64,000 nucleotides of DNA from Anaeramoeba flamelloides (lineage: Eukaryota; Metamonada; Anaeramoebidae): assembly GCA_027625915.1 (NCBI GenBank), contig JANTQA010000032.1, positions 1,240,001 to 1,304,000 of the forward strand, written 5' to 3'. The first letter of the stretch is position 1, and each line of letters starts with the position of its first letter. Shown here piece by piece: positions 10,762-23,300 of this stretch. The notes below the pieces were generated by a model. The model saw only the letters and a list, made by a program, of their open reading frames with translations. It ran no database searches and was not told where the DNA came from. A program made the translations under genes and the position numbers.

Positions 10762-12710
10762 ATTACAATAAATTAAATTTTGAAATTTAGTCATTTTCTT
10801 GGATAAGAACTACATTTCAAATTGAAAATGGGTATAAGGAGTTGTTTAATTAGTATTTATGTATTTGCACAATCTCACAAAGTTTTGTTCAGTTAGATCT
10901 AAGAAGTAAAAAATGAAATATTTTTCCTAAAATTGTCACTCCTGGTTTCTGTGATTTCTCTTATATCTTAAAATGAAAAATGGATCATAAAAAATCACTT
11001 TTTTGAGTAAATTTCCTTTTAGACAAATGGTAAAACCCTGGCAGCTTTATTAGATTTTTACAAGTTTTTTTCAAGTCTAATAAAGTAAATTAAGATTCTT
11101 TTAAAAGTTGTTCTAAAGGCTCAAAATGTAGGAAATGTATATTTTTGATGAATAATGATTGGTTATTTCCTACCAAAGATATATTTTGATAATAATTCAA
11201 GTAAGTCGGTTTGGTATTGTATTTTATCAAATTCATAAAAATTCCTAATTCCAAAGTTTGAAAGATCATTTTTTTTTCAATCAACCCACAAAGTTTTTTT
11301 TTTATATGTACAAAAACAGACTATTTTTTGCAAATTTAATTTCAAAAAGATCCTTTCATTAAAAAATTCCCAAAAACTTTCCCACATAAACCTCGGAACA
11401 AATTACCTTGATATAACTAATTAGCTTTTGAGAGAAACATCACAGCCAAAAAAATAAATACCAAAAAAGGACCATAAAAGATGTTTTGTATGTTTATAAG
11501 GATTTCTTTTTGTACAAAAATCAAATGGATGAGATACTATATTGCAAAAGAGTTGTTGAGGTCTTCAATTAAAGAAAAAACAAAAAGAATATTATCAAAT
11601 AAAATTCAGACAAAGCCAAAACACTTTTGAAGGAATTGATCTGATTTATGGAGATAATAGAACAATTCATGTTCCCAAATGATCAAAAATCAGAGAAAAT
11701 ATGATCTTTTAAAAGTCAGAATCGTTTCTATTGAAAATGATTAAATTTATCGCCTTTTTTTTTGGGTTAGAAAATCTCTGTTATTTTTCTTTTTCATTTT
11801 TACCTTTCTTAGCAAGGTGTTCGAGTTTACATATCTCAAAATTTTTTTTTCATTTTTAATTAAAAAAAGCAAATAATGATTTTTTCATCGTAATTAGAGA
11901 ATATTCTGAAGATCCTGAGTTCTCACTTGAAATTATATTGGATATAAAGTTGTTGAGGCGATTTGTTAAATCCGAAACTTAGTCGTTAATTTTTAATTTT
12001 AAGGATTTTTTGGTTTCTCATATTTATCAAATGGTTAAAATAGAGATATTCAGAATATATAAAGAAATATTCCCAATTATAACTTTAAATGGTTGCTCAA
12101 GAAATTTCTATATTTATCTTTAAAAAGAGAGTCTATGTTTGAATTTTTAGGAAATATATTCAAATGATCAGAAAAATGGAATTTTTTTTTTATGGAAATT
12201 TATTAGTTTTATGTTTCAAGGATTGACAGAAAAGCATTAAATTTATAATTTTTTGAAATGAATTATATGAGTACTTTGGGTTTAAATTGAACTTTTATCA
12301 ACAAATTTTCGAAAATTATTAAAATTAAAAAGAAATCGGGGAAAAGGTTTTACCTATTTTTAGCTATTTATGAGTTCCTTCTTTCAACTAAGTGAGCTCT
12401 TATTAAAAAAAAAAAGCACTACTCTTCTTGATTTCTTTATTTAGTCTTTTTTTCCTCTTTTCTTGTTGGTACAAAAAATAGATCAAGTTCAAATTTAACT
12501 TTTTTCACGACGAATTATCTGTTCTTTGATCATGTGCCACTTATTGGTTAAAAATCAAAATAATGGCTTTTTACAAAAATAAATACTTTTTTTAGAAAGA
12601 AAGAAATGTCTTGAAATAATTCAATTGATTGATTTCTTATCGAGTAATTCATTTTTAAATACTAAAAAGAAAAAAGGTCAGATTAAAATAAAAAAAAAAA
12701 ATAAGAAATA

Positions 12711-13992
12711 ATGATCAGTGTAATTTCAGCCTTACAAGGTGTTGTAGCGGTTTTTAAGGTTTGGAAATTGTACCCGAGGATTGTCAAACTTGGATTTTTT
12801 ATTGTCAAATGGAAAAGGTAAAGTAAATTTTTTCAATTTTTTCTCAACTCTTAGCAAAAAAAATTAACAAGCTTTGATCAGAATGAATCAAATAAAAAGA
12901 GAATTAATCTTTTCTACAATAAAACGACAGTACAAAAAAAAAACAAAGGACGTAAAGGGAACTGGAAGTAAATTCAAACAAAGAAATGAACACTCCAAAA
13001 CAAACATCTATCAAATCAAAAACCCCAAATTTCAAACTGATCAAAATTCCTTACTCAAAACAAAAAAAATTGAAATCAAACAATATCCCACAACACAGAC
13101 AAAGAAGGATCAACATAAATTTGATCTCTACTTATCAATTAATGACCCTAATATGACATTAAATCAAAAAGATAAGTTGGCCAAGAATCACAATCTAGAA
13201 ATTGATCAGAAACATATATTAAAAGGTAAAAACAAAAAAAACAACAAAAAGATATTTCCCGATCAAAACACACTAACACAAACAAAGAAAACTCGAGGAG
13301 AAAAAGAAGATGGCTCTTTGGAATCAGCACTTAAAAATATAATGCTAAATACAAATAAGATTAATTCTACTTTAAATACAAATCTGAAGAATTTTTCAAA
13401 TGATCCACTTGATCAGAAAAAAAGTATTCCTTTGTTAGATTTCCAAAAGAGATTTAATTCAAAAATAGAGACAAGGGTCAAATCTAATTTACTTATTCTT
13501 ACAAAAAAAGATCGACAAACAAATCGCGAAATAAAAATTGATGATCGAATGGTACCAAATAAAAAAGTGTTTGATAGATCTTTATCTGATTTAATCAACA
13601 ACATCTCGAAGAATAGTCAAAAAACAACTCTAAGCGAAGTTCAAATATATGATAGCAATCTCGAAAACAACTCCTATAATACAAATTCATCACTATCGGA
13701 TAACTGGCCATATTCATTGAATATCTTGAATCAAAACAAATGGACTCAACAACAAAAAATGGGTACACCATTAAATAACGTAACTGAAATCCAATTCAAA
13801 AAAATGAATAAACCAAATAACGATCTTATAAATAATTTCCTAGTAATTCACTCTACTGCTATGGATCAGAAAAAAATACCTAGTAAGAGAAACCATATAT
13901 TAACCAGCGAAAACAAGATAAATTTCAATAACAACCTCAATTTTCCATTTGGATCATCTTTAAATAGATTTTTTAATCATAAAACAAATTAA
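12711..13992 (+). CDS. Unrecognised basic Asn/Lys-rich protein, probable two exons
   Basis: The main exon (12882-13992) is a long open frame rich in Asn, Lys, Gln and Ser and ends in TAA. It has no initiator near its 5' side that gives a convincing start. Upstream, an ATG at 12711 opens a 36-codon frame coding MISVISALQGVVAVFKVWKL and a further KWK, and meets GTAAAG at 12818. Joining to the AG at 12881 keeps the frame and removes a 64-bp intron, giving 405 residues. The N-terminus would be hydrophobic or amphipathic, possibly a membrane anchor, and the rest looks disordered. Other acceptors (12854, 12871) reach early stops. A start at the internal ATG 12883 is the alternative. No domain is recognised and no function is proposed. 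Confidence 0.45.
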
Positions 13993-15424
13993 TTTTAATC
14001 AATATTTCGAACAAAACTAAATGTGAAAAACTACATTTCACACTTAACTTTATTGAGTTGCAATCCTTTCAAAAAATAAAAAAAATCATCCCTTTTATTA
14101 CTTGGATTTGGTTTTCCAATAAAAGATCATTTCATTTAGTCCACAATTTATTTATTAAATCAGTATTTTCATTTTATATTTTGAACCCATATAAAAACGA
14201 AAGACAAGGTTTTTATTAGGTATTATAAACTATATTATATTTCTATAAGCTTTTTATTTTTTTATTGAAAATAAAATAAGAATCCTTAAGAATAAATTAT
14301 TCAATATGGAAATGATTTTTAATAAAATTAAAATGAAGTGATTTTTTTCCCCTTAATTAAAAATTATAAATAAATATATATAAAAATAATAGTGAAGACT
14401 ATATAATTTTGAATTTATTTTTTATTCACTTTTATGTGAGAATTTTTTTTTTAATATATTAAAATCATTTTCAATTCTAGGTTTTTTTTTTATTATATAT
14501 TTTTTGAATATTTTCTGATAATTTATTAAATAATATATTCAATTAATAAATTTATATTCTTGAAAATATTAAATCTTGTTAAAATGAATTTCCATTATAA
14601 TTTTATTTCAGGGTACATTCATTATGGCGAAAAATAATTTATTGAGTTGTAAAATATCAATTTTTTTAATTTTTATGAGTGCCTAATACTAATCAAAAAC
14701 TATTCAATGTTTGAAGTGTAATCAATCTCCAAAAATCAATAATCAAAAAAGAGTAAATATGTAGAAAAAGTGTCAAAGGGCGACACTCAAGTTCCAATTT
14801 GAAGGTGTAGAATATATATATTTTCAAAGCAGCTACTATAGTTTCAAAGTGTCACTCTTTGGAACTTTTAGAGATCTCGGAGATTTTTTTCTTTCATTTT
14901 TTTTATTTTTCTGGTTCGAGTTATTTTTTCTCTAAAATGTTACTAAATCCTGATTTTTCTCAAATTTATCGAGTGTTACAAAAAAAAACCAAAAATTAGA
15001 TTAAATGGAATTAAATTGATTTTGTGCTAAAAGAAAAAAATTTTTTTTAAATTGAAGAAATTTAACATTTGGAAATTTAAAAAAAAAAAAGAAACAAGTA
15101 ATTTTTTATTGAAATTTGATTTTTTGAAATTGTGAAAAATTTTAAATTTTTTTTTTTGAATTGAAATTTTTACCATAGAGATGTACAGTGAATAGTTTTT
15201 TGTTATTCGAATGTGTATTTTTTGAGATCTGGAAACTTTTTTTATGTTATTTACATTTTGTCATTCAAAATATGTAAAATTTAACAATAAAATTAGTGAT
15301 TTCAAGTCTCTTCTTGAAAATGGATTAAATCCACAGTAAATGATTAAAAATGAAATAAATACATTTAGCATCAATATTTAATCAATAATTATCTATTTTT
15401 TTAATGAATGATTCTATTTACTTG

Positions 15425-15427
<3 letters not shown>

Positions 15428-15494
<67 letters not shown>
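15428..15494. repeat. (CA)n microsatellite
   Basis: About 33 uninterrupted CA units directly left of the foldback repeat. It stands out in a region otherwise dominated by A and T. Confidence 0.97.
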
Positions 15495-15498
<4 letters not shown>

Positions 15499-15514
15499 TA
15501 TAAAAATAGAGATA

Positions 15515-17132
15515 TATTACCAATAACACTTTATAACTCAATTATCTTTGAAATTTAATTTGGACTCTGGATTATTATATAAAGATTCTAAGATATAAAA
15601 TTTATAAATAATAATTGTCTAGTATTCTAATATATATATATCCCTTAGCACCCCGGATTTGCCTAAATTTCATCAAGTTTTTTAAATTAGATTTAAAATG
15701 ATATTGATCTACTAATATATTAATTTTCTTATTTATCTTTAACCCAGATTTTAATTATAATAAAAAGTCAAAATAGTTCAAAGATAAAGTAGTTAAGTTA
15801 TTGATTTTTTTTTTAAAATTGAAAAAAAAAATAATAATTATTCATTTTTACATTTTTTTTAAATATTTTTATTTTTATTTTATTTTTTTAAATCAGAAAT
15901 TTTATTACATTAATAGTAATTCAAAACTCAATACATTGATTTATTAATAATAACCACCAAACAATTTTGCTAATTTTATGATAAAAAAAATAAATAAAAA
16001 AAATAAATTACTTTGAAATTTAATTTTTTTTTTTAGAAAAAATTTCAATAAATATCCAATTAAGAGAAAAATGAAATTGATTTCTTTAGGCCAAAATTAA
16101 ATTTTTAATATGATTAATTTTCTAAAACTTTTATTTAAGCAATAGAAATTACTTGAAAATCAAAAAAAAAAAAAAATTGTAAAATAATTTCAATTTATTA
16201 AATTGGAATAAAACAAATATAAATTACTTTTTAATCGATAAAATATTTATACATAAATTTAAAATAAAATAAAAAATAACTCTTAAATATTATTCCAATA
16301 TAATAAAATAATCTCCGAAACCAAATTTTTTATTGTGTTTTGTTATTAGTAAAAATTTGAATAATATATTTGCGATATTTGGATTTTTCCTTAATAAATT
16401 AATCCAGATCTTGTTAAATAAGTTATGATATATGGTCTCTAATTCAACAATATTGTTTATTTTATGTCTAGATTTTAAAAAGTCAAAAATTAAAAAATTG
16501 TAAAAAAATAAAAAAAAAAATCAATTGTTAATCTGACTCGAAATATTAGCCAAATCATTTAGTTTTGAAAAAAAATCTTGTTGAAAAAATTATAAAATTT
16601 TGCAATGAAAAAAAATTTGATTTTTTTTTCTAATTTAATTTATATTTTTTTTTATTTTTAAATTATTTAGAATCTAATATAGATATTGATATTGAATAGT
16701 AATCAATAGATAAAACAGATTTTCTATGTGATGCTATAATAACTTTTATAATCAATAAATTATTTAATCAAGCATTTTAGGCAATTTTGGGGTGCAAAGG
16801 GCACCAAAAAAATTTCCAGTAAAGTATGATGTGTTTTAAATGTTAAAACTAAGAGGTTTTTGATGTCTAGACAAACTTTTCAAAAAAAAAAAAAAATTAT
16901 TTTGACAAAATTTGGAAAAATAATAAAATCACAATAACCAAAAAAAAAATTTCAAATGATGAAAAATTTTTTTCAAGTTATTTTTTTATTTTAAGTAACT
17001 ATACAATTTTTAATTATAAAATTTTCTTTCAAAGATAATTGTTTATTAATTCTATATCTTATTATCCTTTGATAACATTTCAAATTTAAATTTTTGTTTG
17101 AAATGTTTTTAGGTTATTTGGGGTGCTAAGGG

Positions 17133-17178
<46 letters not shown>

Positions 17179-17410
17179 GAAATTCCCAATGAAAAATAAT
17201 TATATCACAAAAACCTAAAAAAATATTTTAAAATTTGCAAAATGTTGATAGTTTTTTTTTTTTTACAAACAATTTTTGATATTTTAGACTACTATACAAG
17301 TGTTATTTATAAATTTTATATCTTAGAATCTTTATATAATAATACAAAGTCCAAATTTTATTAATAAGACAATTGTGTTACTTGATATTATAAGTGATAT
17401 CAGAGAACCC
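15515..17410. repeat. Nested foldback repeat, family I
   Basis: The inner element (15641-17132) starts TCCCTTAGCACCCC and ends with its reverse complement, flanked by TA. A second right-type tip sits inside at about 16775-16805 (GGGGTGCAAAGGGCACC). Outside it lies a further, perfect 41-bp inverted repeat: 15571-15611 against 17303-17343. The whole could fold into a stem of several parts. No protein is coded. It may be one DNA element inserted into another, or an insertion at a TA microsatellite; a (TA)n run lies at about 17146-17172. Confidence 0.65.
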
Positions 17411-17589
17411 CGAAAAAGTGTAACTTTTTTTTTTTAGTTTAACCTTTCGATTAATATTTTCTTTGTAGGCACTTAAATTCATAATATGGTAATTTCAAAA
17501 CAAGTGAAATATTTACCATAATTGAACCAATAAATTTTGTTATTCTTTTAAAAAAATACGCCATTTCACTTAAAGTAGTCCAGCTAAAA

Positions 17590-17793
17590 ATGAAAAATTC
17601 AATTTTTTTTTGTAAGAATCAACCAAACATAGATTGCTTAGAAACACATAAAATAATAAACTTCATATTAGAGTCGATAATCATAAAAGAAATACCTGAA
17701 AAAACCATAAATTTAAAAAAAAAAAAATATGTTAAAAAATTTTTTGGGACCCTTTCATTGGAACGTCTGGTTCAAAATTCTCAATTTCCATAG
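17590..17793 (+). CDS. Weak hypothetical 67-codon open frame
   Basis: The frame starts at ATG 17590 and stops with TAG just after SQFP. It has somewhat mixed codons (CLETHKIINFILESI; GTLSLERLVQNSQFP) compared with neighbouring AT noise, but no known domain, no evident splice partner and no conserved copy in the window. It may be chance. Listed because it is the only frame of this size between 14 and 20 kb. Confidence 0.15.
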   Translation: MKNSIFFCKNQPNIDCLETHKIINFILESIIIKEIPEKTINLKKKKYVKKFFGTLSLERLVQNSQFP

Positions 17794-19529
17794 GAAATTA
17801 AAATTATTGACAATAAGATTTTTGACTTATAAATGAATGAATTTTTAAAGAAAAAAAAAATATCACTTTGATTTATGTTAATTTCAAGTTCCAAGCATTT
17901 TTTTTTCAAATTTAATTCAAAAAAATATAAACAAAGAAAAGAAGTTTAAATTAAAAAAAAAAGCAAAAAAAAAATTTTTGAAAAAATTAATTTTACTAAA
18001 AAGTGAGTAAAAATGATTTTGATCTAAAAATTCAAAATTTATTTTGAGAAGAATAATGAATAAAAATCAAAGAATATGTTCTATTACTTCAATAAAAGTA
18101 GACCTCTTTGACTTAAAAAGAGTTTCTGTTCATTAAAAAATTTATAACAAAATGAAAAAAAAAAAAAATATTACTTTGTTTAAACAAAATGAGGTACATA
18201 TAATTTCAATGAAAAAATGTAATATGATTCAAAGAAACATAACAATTTCTAATCCATAACATTTATTTATAAGTTTATCAATTCGATTTCCAACTTTTAC
18301 CAAGAAACCCTCTTCGGAAAAGATATTTTGGTATTAAAAAGAAAAAAATAATGAACAATTTTCATAAATAAAAAATTTCATATAAATTGAGAACAGATAA
18401 TTTTAAATTTTTTTTTTGAATAAAACTCATACAAATAACCAAATTAAATATTATGAATAATTAATTAATCCCCAGTAACTATCTTAAATATTTATTTTAT
18501 AATAATAGAATTAAGTGTAAAAAAGAAAAATTCAAATAAATTTGCCAAACTTTTGAGGAATAAGCTGATATAAACACGTATTAAAATATTTCTAAAAACT
18601 AAATTAAGTTTATATATACATTTATTGCAGTATTTAACAACTCTATAGAATGTGAATTACCGATGTTATTTCTCTCAAATTCATACTTTTTACATATACA
18701 GAGCATTTTAATTTTGTATCAATGAAAAATCAATCTAAAGTAAATTTTTTTTTTTTACAAAAAGAATACAAATTTTTTTAGCTGATTGATAAATAATATA
18801 CTATTTTTTCAGATATAGAAGCAAATTTTATTGAAAAAAGAAAAAAGAAATCAAAAAAATTAGAAATTTTCAAATTCTGATGTTAATTGGGTTTTGAGCT
18901 TGTTTACTGTATTTAATATAATTATTAAAAGAATTTTAATTGTTTATTTTCATTTTATTAAGGGATCGAAGGTTCAATGTTTTTCATATTTTCGGTATTT
19001 TTCTTTAGTTTTTAACAATTTTTTGGGTTTTTTTTTTTAAAAAATTTTATTTTAAAAATTGAAAACAAATCACAATCAATACATCGAAATTTTCATAATG
19101 TGAATTTGTTTTTCCCTATTTTTATTTAGGTTAGATTAATATTTTTTTATTTTTTTTTTGTGTTCAAGAAGCTTTCTTGGGAATAGAAGCCAACCAATCA
19201 GACATTTAAAGAATAACTAATTCCACCTAAAACAGTTATTCATATTAAATATAATCCTTAAACGAATACAATTAAATTTGGGATCATTTTTTAATATTTA
19301 TCTTATAATTTTTTTTTGTTTTATGTTATTCGAGACTGCCCTAATAATTGACCAAATATTAGAAAGTTTTGAAAATAAAAAAAAGAGGTATATTAATAAC
19401 TTTTATCTCTAATTTTATACGGAAATTATGATTGTTATTGGAGAAAATTTTTATTCGTCTGGATATTAAATGAGTACATATATACTCATAAGTCGACAAT
19501 TCACTTACCCTAAACTGTATCTCTTTCAA

Positions 19530-19900
19530 CCAAAATACTACTTACATTAAATGATCAAAAAAGCCGACAATAAACAAATTATTAAATACTGGTATTGGTT
19601 TCTTAAAGGTCTATTATTTCAAAATAAAATTCTAAAAATGAAAGATCAAATTGCAAAATTTATCACAAAAAATAGAGTAAATTTTTCATAAAAGTTGTTT
19701 CATCTAATAAACCAAAGAATCAATATAAAAAAGTTGTGGATATTATGGAAAATATTCAACTATTTGTATGAATAATTTAAATTTTACTGAAAATATCAAG
19801 ACCTTTACCGTCAAAATTGATTTGAACTTATCATTACTACTGGTTAGTAAATAAGTGGTTTCATTGGAACAAGAAGAAAAAAAAGTACGTGTTTTTTATG
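19530..19900. repeat. Dispersed repeat J, copy 2
   Basis: About 370 bp aligning to 2690-3080 in the same orientation. Landmarks are GGTATTGGTTTCTTAAA, AAAATTCTAAAAATGAAAGA, ATTCAACTATTTGTA and TCAAAATTGATTTGAAC. Divergence is high, so this is an old repeat. It ends about 400 bp before the tRNase Z start codon. Confidence 0.5.
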
Positions 19901-20300
19901 AAACACCAAGTTTCCTACTCTAGTTGAGTTTTTTTGTCGAGTGTATCCCTTAATTGATGTGTTTAACACTTAAGGCTTTAAAGAAAATTAAATTTGTTAT
20001 TTTTCAAGATCAATGAATCTCAAAACAATTAGTTCAAAGTCTATTATTAAAGAATTGTTCTTTAGGTAACCAAAACACTTCACTATTTTCAAAAGAAGGA
20101 ATTTGTAAAAGTTCCAAGAATGTAACCAAAGAACACCAAACAATTTTTGAATGATACACAATAAGAAGATAACTATCAAATCTTGGTGAGTTGAAAGTGA
20201 CGTATTTTACATCTTTAAAAGTAATAAAATAGAAATATTAAATTATTTTTTCTAAAGACTGCTTTGATCAAAAACCAATTGTAATTTTTTCAATTAAAGG

Positions 20301-23300
20301 ATGACTGTTTACGTTCAAATACTTGGAGACACCAGTAGTGAGTTGTATCCAAATTTGTTATTAAGCTTTAACGGCTGTCAATATTTATTTAACTGTAGTG
20401 AAGGTTCTCAACGTTTATCGATTACAAACAAACAGTTAAAGCTCACAAGCTTATCAACAATACTTTTCACAAATATCCATACGAGAAATTTTACTGGATT
20501 ACCTGGAACAATTCTTTCTTTTTCAAATTTTCTCAAAACAAACAAAGGTACACCGAAACTGAATATCCACGGACCAAAAAATACACACAATTTACTTTCT
20601 GCGATCACTTCAATTACTCATGGAAGAGACTTGAAAATTCAGAGCCACGAATTCCATAAAAATGGTGAAATTTTTCAGGATACCAATAAAGTAGAATTCA
20701 CTTCAATTATTTTGAAAAAAGAAAAGAAACAAAAGAAAGAAATGAAAATTGAAAAATTAACAATGGTAAAAGAAAAAGAAGAAGAAAAAGAAGAAGAAAA
20801 AGAAGAAGAAAAAGAAAAAGAAGAAGAAAAAGAAAAAGAAATACAAAAAGAAGAAAAAAAAAAAAACCCAATGGAAGAAAGTAAAGAAACCCAAACAAAT
20901 AAAGAAACTGAAAACACTTTTAAAAATTATCAAGGAAATGAAGAAACAAAAACAGAATTTGTTGATCAAAAAGAAGGAAAACAAGAGAGTAATAACGAAA
21001 GAATTCAAGATCGAGAATATGATTTAAGCCAACCTGCAGGATTTAAAATAGACGGAAACCAAACAGAAACAGATAATAAGGAAGCAATTGAGATCGAAGA
21101 AAAACAAGAAATTGAAACAAAAGAACAAAAGATCGAGAAAGAATTGGACGAAACCCCAACCAAAGTAAAAAGAATTTCTTTGTCTTATATTGTAAAATTA
21201 CCTGACCGACCAGGCAAATTTCAAATTGAAAAAGCAAACAAACTTGGAATAAAAAATCGAAAAATATTTGGTAAGCCTCTCTTTAATTTTTTTCTTTTTT
21301 CCGGCCATTTGCTTGTTTGCAGATCAAAAAGTTTATGATTTAAAAGATATTGAACACCAAAAAACATACATTAAACTTTACACGCAATTTGAATTTGGAT
21401 GAAAAATTACAGAAACAAAAGGGATGGTTTACAAGAGTTAAAGTAGATCCCATTATAGAGTGGTCTAAATAACGAGTGTTGACAACCTTAAAGGGGGTAG
21501 TAACACCAGAACGAAAACTGAAATTGAAATATCTGATGGTTTATTCAAGGAAGAAAGTACATTTTACAATTTTGAAAAATTTTAATTGTGTGAACCTTAC
21601 TACAAAATATTTTTTGAGTGCCAGCAGATATTGAAACTTTGAAACCAAAATACCATTCGATGCAAGTCTATTTGTGAAAAGAAAGCAAACCCAAAGTAAT
21701 TCAGAGTTGAATCTTTCATTTTTCAATTTTTTGAACATTTTTTTTGATTCAATTTTGGGTTTTAAATTTTGTTTTAGATCTAGAGATGTGTTTATACGAA
21801 CAATTGAAATTAGTCAAAGAATAAACCAAAAAAATAGACCCGAAAAGGTGTGTATTTGAAACAAATCTTTTCTTTTAGAAGACCAAACAAGAAAGATCAC
21901 CTTTTCAAATAAATTTGTTGAAATCAATGAATGAAATCAAAAAAAATATTGATAAAAGCCTATTTTCGAAGATTTGTTGATTTTTTCTTCTTAGTTCGTC
22001 TGAATCCAAACAATTTTTTACCTTGAATTTCTCGCCACCTTCTTATTTATTATTATTTTACAAAACATGTTTTGACAAATTTACTTTCAAAATTCAATTT
22101 TCAAATATTTTTATCAAACCAAGCTAAAACAAAGAAAACTATTTCAAAATATTAAAATAAAGGAGTTGAATTCTCAGAATCAAAAAAACAGTTACAAAAG
22201 ATTCAACCTTCAGAAAAAGAAAAATTCAAAAAAAATTTCAATCTGATTCAGAATTATTTTGAGTTTTCAAATTTAATGGAAAATAAATAATTATCAAATC
22301 AAACGAATTCATCCAATAAACCCTTATTTCTCAAGAGGAATTAAATAGGTATCCTATTTTCTGGACTAAAACTAGAATTAGATGAATTAAATGAAAATAG
22401 GATTTTTCAATCCATTTTGGAAATTCTTTAGAAATAAAAAGTAATTTGTTTATCAAAAATTTTACAAATAAAATTATTTTCATCAAGAATTAAAAATAAA
22501 ACCGAATTAAGAATAAGTAATTGTGTCAAATGTGATAGATAAGATCAAGAAATAAATGATTTGTATTTATTTTTTCTTGATCAATTTTTTCTTTTTTTTG
22601 GATTACATTTTTTAGTTGATATGAAAATATTTTAAATTAGGATATATTCCACTCTAGTATTTATTAAAATATCAATGTATTTGGTTAAAGAAATGATTTG
22701 AAGAATTCAGTTTCACATAAATGGTGGCACTCAAAAAATGAAAAATGTACTTACCCTCTTATAATTATATTGGTGCTCTTAATCTTCTAGATTCCCAAAA
22801 TATTTTAAAAAAAAAAATCAAAAACTTTAATTTTACTAATATCAACAATTAAAATTCAATAAAAATACCATTAAAAAATATTAAATTTAGAGAAATTTAT
22901 TTAATTTTTTTAGGAGACTATTTTTTGAGATATAATACTAAACCCTACTACTATGTATTTTCAGATTATATTCATATAATACTTAGTAATTATTTGATTA
23001 TAACCAGATCGGCAAATATTCCATTAAATCCAAATAATCTAGAGATCTCAAAAAATATTTATAATAATTATGTTTTTTTCAAAATTCTATTTTAGAAAAG
23101 ATAATTTCAGGTTTTATTGGTATTTCTTATATAAATTTTTATTTAATAATGTGATATCTTTTTAAAAAAACAATTGATTTTATTTTAATTAAATTCTTTT
23201 TTTTTTTTTACCTTACTTGAAATATTTTAGTGACTTATTTATGAATAATAAAATAATAAACCACCTTTTGTTTTTATCTTACAAAAGTGCCCAATATATT

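Larger units (their letters stand above)
7789..12710. other. Long spacer upstream of WDR48 and of the 12.7-kb gene
   Basis: This is the divergent spacer between a minus-strand gene and a plus-strand gene, so promoters of both should lie here, but no shared motif is recognisable. It contains dispersed repeat K (8130-8290), two members of inverted-repeat family D (8369-8568, 10561-10761) and dispersed repeat L (about 9780-10370). A 64-codon open frame at 11090-11284 (minus) has no recognisable relative. Confidence 0.5.
13993..20300. other. Gene-poor 6.3-kb spacer
   Basis: The spacer between two plus-strand genes is extremely AT-rich. Recognisable contents are a (CA)n tract (15428-15494), a nested foldback repeat (15515-17410) with a TA run at its right side, a weak 67-codon open frame at 17590-17793, and dispersed repeat J copy 2 (19530-19900). 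A small imperfect inverted pair lies at 14772-14870 (GTGTCAAAGGGCGACACTC and TTTCAAAGTGTCACTC), of unknown meaning. Confidence 0.5.

Noticed and set aside
11090-11284. A 64-codon minus-strand frame
   Set aside because: No domain, no splice partner and no second copy; about the size expected by chance here.
11520-11700. Gene-like fragment (TFEGIDLIYGDNRTIHVPK)
   Set aside because: Only about 38 open codons between stops, no recognised family, and no nearby splice partner.
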